Shown here one piece after another: positions 52,205 to 61,849 of a DNA stretch of 64,000 nt (its first letter is position 1; each line of letters starts with the position of its first letter). Origin of the DNA: Serpentinimonas barnesii (GTDB taxonomy: Bacteria; Pseudomonadota; Gammaproteobacteria; Burkholderiales; Burkholderiaceae_C); contig NZ_BAWN01000019.1 of assembly GCF_000696225.1 (NCBI RefSeq), positions 16,249 to 80,248 of the forward strand, given 5' to 3'. The notes under the pieces were generated by a model, which did not search any database, had not been told where the DNA came from, and saw nothing but the letters and a program-made list of their open reading frames with translations. The translations under genes and the position numbers were made by a program.

Positions 52205-53006
52205 CGAAAGCCCCTCGTTCGTAGGCATTGGCTTGGCGCGAATCGGGGAAGCGGCGCTGCAACTGACGCCCCAGTTGCTGCGCTACATCGCGGTTTTGCA
52301 AGCGGTTTTCAATTTTTACGCCCAACCAGAGCGATTCGGCATTGGCTGCTTCGGAGTTGTTGAGGCGGCGCAGGTAAAAGCGGGCGCGCTCGCTGTTTCC
52401 ACGCTGGTGCAGCATGGCTGCCAGGTTGTAGAGCGTAATCGGGTTGCCGGGTTCGATTTCAAAAGCGCGCATCAGGCTTTGCTCGGCTGCTTGCATTTGC
52501 CCGGCCCGGGCCTGGCACACCCCGCGCAGCATCCAGGTGCGCCCGGCCCCTTGATACTGGGGCGTTTGCAAGGCGCGGTCAAAGGCCTGGGTGGCTTCGG
52601 CAAAGCGCTGCTGCTGGCAGTGCAACCAACCGAGGTTGTGCCAACTGTCGCCGTCGCGCGGCGCCAGCCGCAAGGCCTGCTGCAAACTCTGCTCGGCCAG
52701 CGCGAACTCGTTGAGCTGCATCAGCACCAGGCCGCGCAGGTTGTGCGCCGCCGCCAAGTTGGGGTCGGCCTGCACGGCGCGGTTGGCCTCTTCCAGCGCC
52801 ACGGCGGGCTGGTTGTTTTCCAGAAAGGCCGCCGCCAGTTCGAGCCGGATCTGGGCCCGGCGCTGCCCATCAGTGGGCTCGGTGGTGCCCACCGTCAGCG
52901 GCTGCTGGCTGGCATCGCCGCCCGGTGCGCTGGCACAGGCCCACAACCCCAGGCACAAACCCAGCACCAGACCGGTTCGCCAAAGCGCAATGGTTCGACT
53001 AATCAT
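52197..53006 (-). CDS. pilW: PilW/PilF-type TPR lipoprotein
   Basis: 269-residue outer-membrane lipoprotein needed for type IV pilus secretin assembly. The signal ends in LGLWAC (C24). TPR repeats follow: [18 protein letters not shown] segments, [39 protein letters not shown] and [19 protein letters not shown]. Its ATG overlaps the rlmN stop as ATGA. The rlmN-pilW-rodZ-ispG order is conserved. Confidence 0.87.
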   Translation of the reverse strand: MISRTIALWRTGLVLGLCLGLWACASAPGGDASQQPLTVGTTEPTDGQRRAQIRLELAAAFLENNQPAVALEEANRAVQADPNLAAAHNLRGLVLMQLNEFALAEQSLQQALRLAPRDGDSWHNLGWLHCQQQRFAEATQAFDRALQTPQYQGAGRTWMLRGVCQARAGQMQAAEQSLMRAFEIEPGNPITLYNLAAMLHQRGNSERARFYLRRLNNSEAANAESLWLGVKIENRLQNRDVAQQLGRQLQRRFPDSRQANAYERGAFDE

Positions 53007-54169
53007 GACACCTTCTCGTGCGGCTTGCGCCAAATCACAGGCTGTGGGCTGGCCAAGGCCGTTTGCGGCTCCCGGCGCCCAGAGACCCCGGTGCGGTCCA
53101 GCACCTCGCCGGCCAGTTGGCCGCAGGCAGCGTCGATGTCGTCGCCGCGCGTCTTGCGCACCGTGGTGACAATGCCCGCGGCGTTGAGCCGCTGCCCAAA
53201 AGCCAGCACCCGAACCCGGCTGGAGCAGCTCAGGCCAGAGGCGGGAAAGGGGTTGAAGGGAATCAGGTTGACCTTGCACGGCACGCCTTGGCCGCGGTGC
53301 CCTTGCAGCAGCGCAATCAGTTGCTCGGCGTGGGCGTCTTGGTCGTTGACGCCGTCGAGCATGCAGTATTCGAAAGTGATGAAGTCGCGCGGGGCGTGGG
53401 GCAGATAAGCCAGACAGGCGTCGAGCAGCTCGGCGATGGGGTATTTGCGGTTCAGCGGCACCAGATCGTCGCGCAGCGCGTCGGTGGGGGCGTGCAGCGA
53501 CACCGCCAGCGCCACCGGGCAGTCGGCGGCCAGGCGCTCGATCATCGGCACCACACCCGAGGTCGAAACCGTGACGCGCCGGCGCGACAGGCCGTAGCCG
53601 TGGTCGTCGAGCATCAGGCGCAGCGCGGGCAGCAGCGCGGCGTAGTTTTGCAGTGGCTCGCCCATGCCCATGAGCACCACATTGCTGATCACGCGCTCGC
53701 TCAAACCGCGCTCGTTGTGGCCTAGGTGGCGGCGCAGAAAGTGTTCGGCAAACCAGAGTTGGGCCACAATTTCGGCCGTGCTCAGGTTGCGGCTAAAACC
53801 CTGGGCGCCGGTGCTGCAAAAGCGGCAGCCCACGGCGCAACCGGCTTGCGAGGAGATGCACAGCGTGCCGCGACCCTCTTCGGGGATGAAGACGGTCTCG
53901 ACCGCGTTGCCGTCGCCCACGTCGAACAACCACTTGATGGTGCCGTCGGCCGATTCGTGCTGCGCCAGCACCGGCAGCGCGCGCACTTCGCACAGGCTGG
54001 GCAGCTTGTCACGCAGGCTGCGCGCCAGGTCGCTCATTTCGGAAAAGCGCGATTCGCCGCGCTGGTGGATCCAGCGCAGCAGCTGCACCGCGCGAAAGCG
54101 CTTTTCCCCCAGCCGCTCGCAAAAGGCGGCCAACCCGTCGAGGTCGAAACCGAGCAAATTGGCCGTCAT
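53003..54169 (-). CDS. rlmN: Dual-specificity rRNA/tRNA adenine-C2 methyltransferase RlmN
   Basis: 388-residue radical SAM enzyme that methylates A2503 of 23S rRNA and A37 of some tRNAs. The cluster motif is C111-AVGC-RFC (C111, C115, C118). GMGEPLQNY and [11 protein letters not shown] follow, and the second catalytic Cys lies in [14 protein letters not shown] near the C-terminus. The ATG at 54169 gives [13 protein letters not shown]. It is 7 bases after ndk on the same strand. Confidence 0.96.
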   Translation of the reverse strand: MTANLLGFDLDGLAAFCERLGEKRFRAVQLLRWIHQRGESRFSEMSDLARSLRDKLPSLCEVRALPVLAQHESADGTIKWLFDVGDGNAVETVFIPEEGRGTLCISSQAGCAVGCRFCSTGAQGFSRNLSTAEIVAQLWFAEHFLRRHLGHNERGLSERVISNVVLMGMGEPLQNYAALLPALRLMLDDHGYGLSRRRVTVSTSGVVPMIERLAADCPVALAVSLHAPTDALRDDLVPLNRKYPIAELLDACLAYLPHAPRDFITFEYCMLDGVNDQDAHAEQLIALLQGHRGQGVPCKVNLIPFNPFPASGLSCSSRVRVLAFGQRLNAAGIVTTVRKTRGDDIDAACGQLAGEVLDRTGVSGRREPQTALASPQPVIWRKPHEKVS

Positions 54170-54176
54170 TGCATGG

Positions 54177-54602
54177 TCAGCGGGTGTAGACGTTGAGGCC
54201 GGCGAAGAAGAAAGCCACTTCGGCGGCTGCGGTCTCGGGGCCGTCGGAGCCGTGCACGGCGTTGGCGTCGATGCTGTCGGCAAAGTCGGCGCGGATGGTG
54301 CCGGGGGCGGCCTTTTTCGGGTCGGTGGCGCCCATCAGGTCGCGGTTCTTGGCGATGGCGTCTTCGCCTTCGAGCACCTGGATCATGACCGGGCCCGAGA
54401 CCATGAAGTCCACCAGGTCTTTGAAGAAGGGGCGCGCGCGGTGCACGCCGTAGAACTGCTCGGCTTCGGCGCGCGAGAGCTGCACCAGTTTGGCGGCGAC
54501 GATTTTGAGGCCAGCGGCTTCGAAGCGGCTGTAGATCTGGCCGATCACGTTTTTGGCGACGGCGTCGGGCTTGATGATGGAGAGGGTGCGCTCAATGGCC
54601 AT
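54177..54602 (-). CDS. ndk: Nucleoside diphosphate kinase
   Basis: 141-residue enzyme that balances nucleoside triphosphates. It begins [15 protein letters not shown] and has the phosphorylated His in NAVHGSDG (H117). An AGGA-type site (AAAGGA) precedes the ATG. It heads the ndk-rlmN-pilW-rodZ-ispG-hisS operon. Confidence 0.97.
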   Translation of the reverse strand: MAIERTLSIIKPDAVAKNVIGQIYSRFEAAGLKIVAAKLVQLSRAEAEQFYGVHRARPFFKDLVDFMVSGPVMIQVLEGEDAIAKNRDLMGATDPKKAAPGTIRADFADSIDANAVHGSDGPETAAAEVAFFFAGLNVYTR

Positions 54603-54655
54603 GGGATTGGGTATCCTGAAAGGAAAATCTGAGGGTGGGTTGAATTAAGCCCGTG

Positions 54656-54661
54656 ATTCTA
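54656..54661 (-). promoter_or_regulatory. Putative -10 box upstream of ndk
   Basis: TAGAAT on the minus strand, 53 bases before the ndk ATG and 8 bases after the rluB stop. No clear -35. It would drive the ndk-to-hisS operon. Confidence 0.35.
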
Positions 54662-54669
54662 ACCCGCTC

Positions 54670-55947
54670 TCAGCGTGGGGCACCGGGTTTGGGGCCGCGC
54701 GCAGCCCCACGCTTGGGGCCTTGGCTGGGCCCGCCGGCGCGGGTGCGGCCGGTGCTGCGCGGCATGGGGGCGCCATCGACCAGTTTGGGCGCGCTCGGGC
54801 GCGGCCCCTGGCTGCGGCCCCTTGAGGGCTGGCGCTTGGGCGGCGCCGGGGGCTGGAACTGGCGCGCGCGCGATTCCAGCGTGCGGTCCATGCCCGTGGC
54901 CTCGGTCAGGCGCGCCACGTCGCGCGCATCGAGTTCCATCCAGACGCCCCGGCGCAAGCCGCGTGGCAGCGTCACGGCCCCGTAGCGGATGCGGATCAGG
55001 CGGCTGACCGCGTGCCCGAGCGACTCGAACATGCGCCGCACCTCGCGGTTGCGGCCTTCGGCGATCGTCACCCGGTACCAGCAGTTGGCGCCGTCGCCGC
55101 CGCCCTCTTCGAGCGTCTGAAATTGCGCCGGGCCGTCGTCGAGCTGCACCCCGTCAAGCAGCTTTTGCTTTTCCTCTAGGCTCAAGGCGCCCAGCACGCG
55201 CACCGCGTATTCGCGCTGCAGTCCAAAGCTGGGGTGCATCAGCAAATGCGCCAGCTCGCCCGAACTGGTCAGCAGCAGCAGCCCCTCGGTGTTGATGTCG
55301 AGCCGCCCGACCGACTGCCACTTGCCGCTGTACAGGCGCGGCAGGTTGCGAAACACGGTGGGTCGGTTTTGCGGGTCGTCGTGCGTCACCACCTCGCCGG
55401 CTGGCTTGTGATAGGCCAGCACGCGCGGCGGCGGCGGCGCGATGCGCAGCTTGATCGGGCGCCCATCGATGCGGATGGCGTCGCCTTGCTGGATGCGTTG
55501 CCCCACATGGGCCGGCTCGCCGTTGACCGTGATCTGGCCTTGGGCGATCAGGCGCTCCATCTCCAGCCGGGAACCCAACCCGGCTTGCGCCAACACCTTG
55601 TGCAGCTTGGGTGCTTCGGCCTCGGGCTCTAGCACCCGCTTGGAGGGCTGCGCGGGCGCGTCGGGCGCGGGTGACAACTGCAAATCGGCATCGAAGGCGC
55701 CCGAGACCACGGCCTCGAAGCCCACCGCAGCGGCGTCTGGAGCAGGCGTGGGTGCGGCGGCCGCTTCGGAAGCTGCTTCGGTGGCCGCTTGAATGCCCCC
55801 TTGCAGCTCGGCTTGCGTGGTTTGGGCCGGGCGGCGTGCGGGCCGGGCGGGGGCGGCGGAGCGGGCTTGCGGCCGCGGCGCGGCGGCTGGCGCAGCCGGT
55901 CGGGTTGGGCGGGTGGAGGGGGCTTTGCGGTTCACGGGAGGGCTCAT
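54670..55947 (-). CDS. rluB: Pseudouridine synthase RluB
   Basis: 425 residues; makes pseudouridine at 2605 of 23S rRNA in E. coli. After a 110-residue Pro/Ala/Arg-rich N-terminal extension come the S4 domain (about 114-162, KLHKVLAQAGLGSR) and the catalytic domain with GRLDINTEGLLLLTS (D217). The C-terminal tail is Arg/Gly/Pro-rich with repeated KRGAARG-like segments. These extensions are much longer than in E. coli RluB. It starts 13 bases after scpB. Confidence 0.93.
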   Translation of the reverse strand: MSPPVNRKAPSTRPTRPAAPAAAPRPQARSAAPARPARRPAQTTQAELQGGIQAATEAASEAAAAPTPAPDAAAVGFEAVVSGAFDADLQLSPAPDAPAQPSKRVLEPEAEAPKLHKVLAQAGLGSRLEMERLIAQGQITVNGEPAHVGQRIQQGDAIRIDGRPIKLRIAPPPPRVLAYHKPAGEVVTHDDPQNRPTVFRNLPRLYSGKWQSVGRLDINTEGLLLLTSSGELAHLLMHPSFGLQREYAVRVLGALSLEEKQKLLDGVQLDDGPAQFQTLEEGGGDGANCWYRVTIAEGRNREVRRMFESLGHAVSRLIRIRYGAVTLPRGLRRGVWMELDARDVARLTEATGMDRTLESRARQFQPPAPPKRQPSRGRSQGPRPSAPKLVDGAPMPRSTGRTRAGGPSQGPKRGAARGPKPGAPR

Positions 55948-55960
55948 TCGGATGGCGGCA

Positions 55961-56572
55961 TTAAAGGGGTGGCGTGGGCGGGGCGACGGGGCGGCCGGGT
56001 GGCGGCGCAAAACCCGGCAACCTAGGCGCCGGTGCTTCTTGCGACCCACGCATCGGCTCACCGGCCACGGGCACCAAGGGCAGTTCGGCCAAGGACGGCA
56101 GGGCAAGGTCGCGCAAAAACTGGGGCGTGGTGGCGTACAGGGCGGGCCGGCCGGGCGTTTGGCGCTGCCCCACCACTTCAATCCAGCCCCGCGCTTCGAG
56201 TTGTTTCAAAATCCCACTGTGGATGCTGACACCGCGCAAATCTTCCATTTCGCCGCGCGTGACAGGCTGTCGATAAGCCACGATGGCCAAGGTTTCGAGC
56301 ACGGCGCGGCTGTATTTGGGCGGCTTTTCGGGGTGCAGGCGCTCAAGGTAAGGCTGCACCACCGCGCGGCTGCGAAAACACCAACCCGGCCCCACCTGGA
56401 CCAGCTCCAGCCCGCGCTCGGACCAGTGTTGCTGCAAGCCGTGCAAAGCGGCCTCCAGCGCCGCCGGCTCCACCTCGCCCTCGAACACGCTGCCGAGCTG
56501 CTGCAGCGAGACCGGCTCGGGGGCACACAGCAGCACCGCTTCCAGCAGCAGGGGCAGAGCGACAGGGTTCAT
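55961..56572 (-). CDS. scpB: Segregation and condensation protein B
   Basis: 203-residue kleisin-associated winged-helix protein of the SMC-ScpAB condensin. It has LLEAVLLCAPEPVSLQQL, KYSRAVLETLAIVAYRQPVTRGEME and SGILKQLEARGWIEVVGQRQTPGRPALYATTPQFL, the two winged-helix domains. scpA is not adjacent here. It lies between rluD and rluB with short gaps. Confidence 0.93.
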   Translation of the reverse strand: MNPVALPLLLEAVLLCAPEPVSLQQLGSVFEGEVEPAALEAALHGLQQHWSERGLELVQVGPGWCFRSRAVVQPYLERLHPEKPPKYSRAVLETLAIVAYRQPVTRGEMEDLRGVSIHSGILKQLEARGWIEVVGQRQTPGRPALYATTPQFLRDLALPSLAELPLVPVAGEPMRGSQEAPAPRLPGFAPPPGRPVAPPTPPL

Positions 56573-56588
56573 GGCCACAGCGTCCCGA

Positions 56589-57704
56589 TCAATCGTCGAT
56601 GGCAGTCGGCTCGGTGTCGAGCGCCCACAACGGTGCTGGATTGTAGTGCAGCCCCGCTGCTTCCAGGGCCTGCACCATATCGGGCGGGGCCGGGCTGTGC
56701 CAGTGCATCCACTGCCCGCTGTGGGGGTGGCGCAAGGCCAACTGGTGCGCGTGCAAGGCCTGACGCTGCAAGCCCAGCGCGGGCGGGCCGCCGTAGAGCG
56801 GATCGGCCACCAGCGCGTGCCCCGACCAAGCCAGGTGCACCCGAATCTGGTGCGTGCGGCCGGTGTGCAGCTTACAGCCCAGCAAGCTGCTTTGGCTGCC
56901 CACCGCCAGCGGCCGCACATGCGTCAGCGCCGGCTTGCCGCCCGAGTGCTCGGCGCCGAGGACGGCCATGCGCAGGCGCTGGCGCGGATCGCGCCCGATC
57001 GGTTGCTCGATCGCGTGCTCGGGCCCGTGCCGCCACGCCCCATGCACCAGCGCGAGATAGACCCGATGCACCTGGCGCAGGGCGATTTGGCGCACCAAGG
57101 CATCAAAGCAGGCCTGCGTCTTGGCCACCACCATCAGGCCACTGGTGTCCTTGTCGAGCCGGTGCACGATGCCGGCGCGCGGCAACATCGTCGCCCCGGC
57201 GTGGTGGGCCAGCAAGCCATTGAGCAAGGTGCCGCCCCAATGCCCGGCCGCCGGATGCACCACCAAACCCACCGGCTTGTCGAGCACCAGCAGGTGCGCG
57301 TCTTCGTACACCGGTTGCAGCGCCATGGGCTCGGGCACAAAGGCGCTGGCCTGGGCGGTGGGGCGCAACTCGATCTCGATGCGGTCGCCCAGGCGCACCT
57401 TGTGGGCCGGTTTCTGGCACAGGCTGCCATTGAGCTGCAAGGCCCCCTGCCCGATCAGGTTTTGCAGCCACGCCCTGGACAGCGCCGGCAGACGCGCCGC
57501 CAGCACCCGGTCGATGCGTTGGCCGTGTTCGCCGATTTCTGCCTCCCACTGGCGGCATTCAAGCGCATCGGGGGTGTCGTCGGCCTCTTCTTCGGATGGC
57601 GCTGGCAGCGCCCCCGCAGGCTCACGCTCGCCGGGCCAGCCGGCCGGGTCGAGGGCTGCGCCAGCCAGCAGATGGGGCGGCGTCGATATAATGGGTTTCG
57701 TCAA
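56589..57704 (-). CDS. rluD: 23S rRNA pseudouridine synthase RluD
   Basis: 371 residues; makes pseudouridines 1911, 1915 and 1917 of 23S rRNA. The S4 domain (about 62-115) is followed by the catalytic motif HRLDKDTSGL (D184) and the LHTGRTHQIRVHL segment. The start is TTG at 57704, the only available start, because an in-frame TAG lies 15 bases upstream. The N-terminal 45 residues are acidic and Pro-rich. It is divergent from bamD, a conserved pair. Confidence 0.92.
   Translation of the reverse strand: MTKPIISTPPHLLAGAALDPAGWPGEREPAGALPAPSEEEADDTPDALECRQWEAEIGEHGQRIDRVLAARLPALSRAWLQNLIGQGALQLNGSLCQKPAHKVRLGDRIEIELRPTAQASAFVPEPMALQPVYEDAHLLVLDKPVGLVVHPAAGHWGGTLLNGLLAHHAGATMLPRAGIVHRLDKDTSGLMVVAKTQACFDALVRQIALRQVHRVYLALVHGAWRHGPEHAIEQPIGRDPRQRLRMAVLGAEHSGGKPALTHVRPLAVGSQSSLLGCKLHTGRTHQIRVHLAWSGHALVADPLYGGPPALGLQRQALHAHQLALRHPHSGQWMHWHSPAPPDMVQALEAAGLHYNPAPLWALDTEPTAIDD
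57687..57692 (+). promoter_or_regulatory. Consensus -10 box for bamD
   Basis: A perfect TATAAT, 45 bases before the bamD ATG, lying inside the first codons of divergent rluD. No clear -35 is visible. Confidence 0.5.
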
Positions 57705-57737
57705 TCTTTGGTCCTGCTACGCGAAGGTATGCACACG

Positions 57738-58574
57738 ATGTTTCTGAGCCGATTATCCGCTCTCGCCCCGGCGCGAGCCCGTGCAGGCCGATCCTTTGCG
57801 GCGCTGGCCGCTGCGGTCGTGCTGCTGAGCGCCTGCGCCAGCGGCCCAACGGCCGACCCCACCGCCGACTGGAGCCCCAACCGACTGCACGCCGAGGCCG
57901 TGGCCGAGCGCGACCGGGGCAACTTCGAGCGCGCCATCACGCTGTTCGAGCGCCTCGAGGGCCGCGCCGCCGGCACCGTGCTGGCGCAGCAAGCGCAGCT
58001 CGAAAAAGCCTTTGCCCACTACCGCGCCGGTGAACAGGCGCAAGCCATCGCCACGCTGGACCGGTTCATGCGCCTGCACCCAGCCAGCCCGGCGCTGGAC
58101 TACGCGCTCTACCTCAAGGGCTTGGTCAACTTCCAGGACAACCTCGGCTTTTTGGGCTTCCTGGCCAATGTCGACCTGTCGGAACGCGACCAGCGCGCGG
58201 CCCGTCAATCGTTCGAGGCCTTTCGCGAACTGGTTGATCGCTTCCCGCAATCGCGCTACGCCCCCGATGCCCAATTGCGTCTGGCGCACATCGTCAATTC
58301 GCTGGCCCAATCCGAAGTCAACGTGGCGCGCTACTACTTTGGCCGTGGCGCCTACGTGGCGGCCATCAACCGGGCCCAGGTGGCGCTGACCGACTTCCAG
58401 GGCGTACCGGCCGCCGAAGAAGCGCTCTACCTCAAATACCGCTCCTACCAAGCGCTGGGCATGAACGACTTGGCCGCTGATGCGCGCCGCGTGCTGGCGC
58501 TCAACTTCCCGCAAAGCGCCTTCCTGGGCCAAGGCGCGCAAGCCGAACGCGCCCCTTGGTGGCGCCTGTGGTAG
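57738..58574 (+). CDS. bamD: Outer-membrane assembly lipoprotein BamD
   Basis: 278-residue TPR lipoprotein of the BAM complex. The lipobox LLSAC gives C33. TPR helices include LEKAFAHYRAGEQAQAIATL, DYALYLKGLVNFQ, DQRAARQSFEAFRELVDRFP and AEEALYLKYRSYQALGM, all typical of BamD. The ATG at 57738 has a GAAGG site about 10 bases upstream; an ATG 9 bases earlier is too close to it. Confidence 0.94.
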   Translation: MFLSRLSALAPARARAGRSFAALAAAVVLLSACASGPTADPTADWSPNRLHAEAVAERDRGNFERAITLFERLEGRAAGTVLAQQAQLEKAFAHYRAGEQAQAIATLDRFMRLHPASPALDYALYLKGLVNFQDNLGFLGFLANVDLSERDQRAARQSFEAFRELVDRFPQSRYAPDAQLRLAHIVNSLAQSEVNVARYYFGRGAYVAAINRAQVALTDFQGVPAAEEALYLKYRSYQALGMNDLAADARRVLALNFPQSAFLGQGAQAERAPWWRLW

Positions 58575-58593
58575 CCCGTACCAGATTCGCCCT

Positions 58594-60201
58594 CTAGCGC
58601 TGCGGCGGCTGGCTGACTGGGCGGTGCTGCTGCGCCTTGGCGCCAGCCTGCGCCACTTGGGTCGTGATGTCCTGAATCTCGCGGTACAGCGGCAACAGGC
58701 GCTCGTACATCTGGCAATACACGCGGGCGTACAGCTCGTCGTAGATCTGCCGGTTCTTGGCATTGGGCTCGAAGCTGCGGCCGATGCGCGTCATGCTGGC
58801 AATCGCCGACGCGAAATTGGGGTGCAGCCGCAAGCCCACTGCGGCGTCGATCGCCGCCCCCAGGCCCGAAGTCTCGTACACATGCGGGCGCGCGGTCTCC
58901 AACCCAAACACATCGGCTGTTAGCTGCATGGCGGCATCGCTTTGCGAGCCCCCGCCCGAGACGCGCAAGGCCGTGATCGGCACCCCGCTGCGCTGCTCGA
59001 TGCGCTCCTTGCCCTGGCGCAGGGCATAAGCCAGGCCCTCCAGAATGGCACGGTAAAAATGGGCCCGGTTGTGCACGTCGCTGAAACCAATCATGGCGCC
59101 ACGGGCTTCCGGCCCGGGGTGACGCAGACCCGGCGTCCAATAGGGTTGCAGCAGCAGCCCCATCGAGCCCGGCGGCACCGCATCGACCAGTTGCTCGAAC
59201 AGCGTCTCGACCGCCACCCCCTGCTCGGCGGCGCGCAGTTGCTCGGGCAGGCCGAACTCTTCCTTGAACCAGTTCACCATCCAGTAGCCACGGAAAATCT
59301 GCACCTCGGTGCTGTAGTGGCCCGGCAGCGCCGCCGGATACGGCGGAATGAAGGGGCTGACCTCGACGTAGCGCTGGCTGGTGCTGTTGATGGTGGCCGT
59401 GGTGCCATAGGAGAGGCAGCCGATGTGCGAGTCCAGGCAACCGGCCCCCAGCACCTCGCAGGCCTTGTCGGCGGCGGCGGCCAGCAGCGGCAAGCCGGCC
59501 GGGATGCCGGTCTGGTCCGCTGCGGCGGCGCTGATTTGACCCATCACCGTGCCAGGAGGAACCAGCTCGGGCAACATGTGGCGCTTGATCGGGGCCAGCG
59601 CCTGCCATTTCCAGTCTAGCGCAGCGGCCCAGCGCTGGGCCTTGTAGTCGAACGGCAGGTAGCCCACCTGCGAGCCGGTCGAGTCGATGAACTGCCCGCA
59701 CAGGCGGTGGTTCAGGTAGCCCGAGAGCAGCAAAAACTTGTCGGTGCGCTGCCAGATATCGGGCTGGTGGGCGGCAATCCAGTTGGCTTCGGCCTGGGCG
59801 ATCACCTGGTCGATGGTCTGGCCCACCCCCAGCAGCCCAAAGCCGGCGCGCCACCACCAGCTCAGGGGCGGCACCTGCTCGGTGCGGCGCTGGTCCAGCC
59901 AGACCATGGCCGGGCGCAGCGGCTGGCCCTGGGCGTCGAGGTTGATGACGGTGCCGCGCTGGGTGGTGACCGACACCCCTTTGATGGAAGATTTGGGCAC
60001 CGGGCAGTTGACCCACAGCGCCTGACAAGCGGCGCACAAGGCGCTCCAGTAGCCCTCGACCGGGTGCTCAACCCAGCCGGGTTGGGCCGAAAAATACCCG
60101 GTCAGCGGCACCTGCGACTTGGCCACCAAGTTGCCTTGCAGGTCGAACAGCAGCGCGCGCACGCTTTGCGTGCCGTTGTCGATGGCGAGCAGGTGTTCCA
60201 A
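58594..60201 (-). CDS. FGGY-family carbohydrate kinase
   Basis: 535-residue sugar kinase. Motif LAIDNGTQSVRALLFD (phosphate 1) is at 5-20, followed by TTQRG, WLDQRR and the ADKACEVLGAGC...SYGTTATI nucleotide region, and VSGGGSQSDAAMQLTADV near the C-terminus. It resembles xylulokinase/ribulokinase-like members, but the substrate is not evident. The start is TTG at 60201; an in-frame TGA lies 24 bases upstream, so no ATG is available. No transporter or isomerase gene lies beside it, and it converges on bamD. Confidence 0.85.
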   Translation of the reverse strand: MEHLLAIDNGTQSVRALLFDLQGNLVAKSQVPLTGYFSAQPGWVEHPVEGYWSALCAACQALWVNCPVPKSSIKGVSVTTQRGTVINLDAQGQPLRPAMVWLDQRRTEQVPPLSWWWRAGFGLLGVGQTIDQVIAQAEANWIAAHQPDIWQRTDKFLLLSGYLNHRLCGQFIDSTGSQVGYLPFDYKAQRWAAALDWKWQALAPIKRHMLPELVPPGTVMGQISAAAADQTGIPAGLPLLAAAADKACEVLGAGCLDSHIGCLSYGTTATINSTSQRYVEVSPFIPPYPAALPGHYSTEVQIFRGYWMVNWFKEEFGLPEQLRAAEQGVAVETLFEQLVDAVPPGSMGLLLQPYWTPGLRHPGPEARGAMIGFSDVHNRAHFYRAILEGLAYALRQGKERIEQRSGVPITALRVSGGGSQSDAAMQLTADVFGLETARPHVYETSGLGAAIDAAVGLRLHPNFASAIASMTRIGRSFEPNAKNRQIYDELYARVYCQMYERLLPLYREIQDITTQVAQAGAKAQQHRPVSQPPQR

Positions 60202-60250
60202 AGCGGTCAGACTACGAAAAATTCAAGGCGCTGATTTTGCGCGTGGCGCA

Positions 60251-60280
60251 TAAAAAAACCGGCCGAAGCCGGTTTTTATC
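60251..60280. terminator. Bidirectional rho-independent terminator after rplI
   Basis: AAAAACCGGC (60254-60263), loop CGAA and GCCGGTTTTT (60268-60277) give a 10-bp stem with A/T tails on both sides. It closes the rpsF-priB-rpsR-rplI operon and separates it from the FGGY kinase gene. Confidence 0.85.
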
Positions 60281-60304
60281 ACGCCGAGCTTGAACAAGCC
60301 CGCC

Positions 60305-60757
60305 TTAAGCGGTCTCGCCCAGCACGCTGACGTTGACATCGACCACCACGTCGGTGTGCAAGGCCACTTGCACCGTGTAGTCACCCACGTTCTTGAGCAG
60401 GCCGTTGGGCATGCGCACCTGGGCTTTGTTGACGGCAAAGCCTTGGCGGCCCAGCGCGTCGGCAATGTCGTGGTTGGTGACCGAGCCAAACAGGCGGCCA
60501 TCGACACCGGCTTTTTGCGACAGCTTCAGGCCCACACCGCCGAGCTTGGCGCCCAGCTCTTGGGCGCTGGCGAGCTTGGCCGCAGCAGCCGTTTCGAGGT
60601 CGGCGCGGCGCGCCTGAAACTCGGCCACAGCGGCTTGGGTAGCCCGGCGGGCGCGCCCGTTGGGGATCAGGAAGTTGCGGGCATAGCCGTCTTTGACCTT
60701 GACCACATCGCCCAGGTTGCCGAGGTTGATGACTTTGTCGAGCAGAATGATTTGCAT
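60305..60757 (-). CDS. rplI: 50S ribosomal protein L9
   Basis: 150 residues. Starts [32 protein letters not shown], the L9 N-domain, followed by the long helix and C-domain with [12 protein letters not shown]. Last gene of the operon, 18 bases after rpsR. Confidence 0.98.
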   Translation of the reverse strand: MQIILLDKVINLGNLGDVVKVKDGYARNFLIPNGRARRATQAAVAEFQARRADLETAAAAKLASAQELGAKLGGVGLKLSQKAGVDGRLFGSVTNHDIADALGRQGFAVNKAQVRMPNGLLKNVGDYTVQVALHTDVVVDVNVSVLGETA

Positions 60758-60775
60758 GATTGTGACTCCTTGCGC

Positions 60776-61057
60776 TTAGACGCGGTGCTGGTCGGAGTAC
60801 GGCAGCAGGGCAAGAAAGCGCGCGCGCTTGATCGCCGTCGTCACCTGACGCTGGTAAATGGCACGGGTTCCGGTCAGACGGGCCGGGGTGATCTTGCCGT
60901 TTTCCGAGATGAAGTCGCGCAGCACGTCGACGTCTTTGTAGTCCACCTCGACCACGCCGGCCACGGTGAAGCGGCAGAATTTTTTGCGCTTGAACAGCAG
61001 CGACTGGGTGTTGCGCTTGGGGCGCTTGTCTTTATTGAAACGCTTCGGAGCAGGCAT
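60776..61057 (-). CDS. rpsR: 30S ribosomal protein S18
   Basis: 93 residues with the S18 core [26 protein letters not shown] and [18 protein letters not shown]. An N-terminal basic tail carries [14 protein letters not shown]. It lies 12 bases after priB. Confidence 0.98.
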   Translation of the reverse strand: MPAPKRFNKDKRPKRNTQSLLFKRKKFCRFTVAGVVEVDYKDVDVLRDFISENGKITPARLTGTRAIYQRQVTTAIKRARFLALLPYSDQHRV

Positions 61058-61069
61058 GATAATGCTTCC

Positions 61070-61390
61070 TTAAATGAGCTTGAATTCTTGAATGTGCAAC
61101 ACGATCCCCTTGCTGTTGCGGGTGTGGGCCAAAAAGCCCTGTGCTTGCAGCACCACCCCCAGCGGCAGCCGGGCCAGCGACTCGGCCATGGCACCAAAGC
61201 CTACCGCCTTGAGCTGCAACGCCACCTGACGCTGCTGCCCCGACTCAGTCTGCAAAGACTGGTGTTCGAGCAGCACATCGATGACGGGTATGGCAGCCGG
61301 GGTATAGCGCAGCGGGTTGCTCCCCACCACGGTGGCTTCTAGGTGCAGGCGGTTGTGCGGGTTCCGGGTTTCGGTTGCAGGTTCAGCCAC
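61070..61390 (-). CDS. priB: Primosomal replication protein PriB
   Basis: 106-residue OB-fold single-stranded-DNA-binding protein for PriA-dependent replication restart. It starts at a GTG (61390) and has NRLHLEATVVGSNPLRYTPAAIPV and the end GIVLHIQEFKLI. The rpsF-priB-rpsR-rplI order is characteristic of beta- and gammaproteobacteria. Confidence 0.93.
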   Translation of the reverse strand: MAEPATETRNPHNRLHLEATVVGSNPLRYTPAAIPVIDVLLEHQSLQTESGQQRQVALQLKAVGFGAMAESLARLPLGVVLQAQGFLAHTRNSKGIVLHIQEFKLI

Positions 61391-61400
61391 GGGCAGCCAC

Positions 61401-61766
61401 TTAGGCGGCGGCCTCTTGCTGATTGGCCTTGCGCGACTCTTCGCGCTCCACCGAACGCATCATGGCCGATGGGCCGGTGTCGGCCTGCTTGCGCTGCACC
61501 ACGAGGTGGCGCAACACGGCGTCGTTGAAGCGAAAGGCGTGGTCGAGCTCGGCCATCACGGCTTGGTTGGCTTCGATGTTGATGCACAGGTAGTGCGCCT
61601 TCGAGAGCTTGTTGATCTGGTAGGCCATTTGGCGCCGACCCCAGTCTTCGATGCGGTGGATCAGACCACCGCCAGCGGCGATCATGCCCTTGTAGCGCTC
61701 CAGCATAGCCGGCACTTGCTCGCTCTGATCCGGGTGGATCAACATGATGATTTCAAAATGACGCAT
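61401..61766 (-). CDS. rpsF: 30S ribosomal protein S6
   Basis: 121 residues beginning [14 protein letters not shown], with [29 protein letters not shown] perfect AAGGAG site about 6 bases before the ATG at 61766 decides the start over an upstream GTG. It heads the operon; its promoter overlaps the end of the symporter gene. Confidence 0.98.
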   Translation of the reverse strand: MRHFEIIMLIHPDQSEQVPAMLERYKGMIAAGGGLIHRIEDWGRRQMAYQINKLSKAHYLCINIEANQAVMAELDHAFRFNDAVLRHLVVQRKQADTGPSAMMRSVEREESRKANQQEAAA

Positions 61767-61849
61767 GCACACTCCTTGTGGATTTTTCCTGTCACCAGGA
61801 TGAAGCCGCCCCCAAGCGTCAGTCTAGGGTGCGGCAAGGTAAGCGTGGG

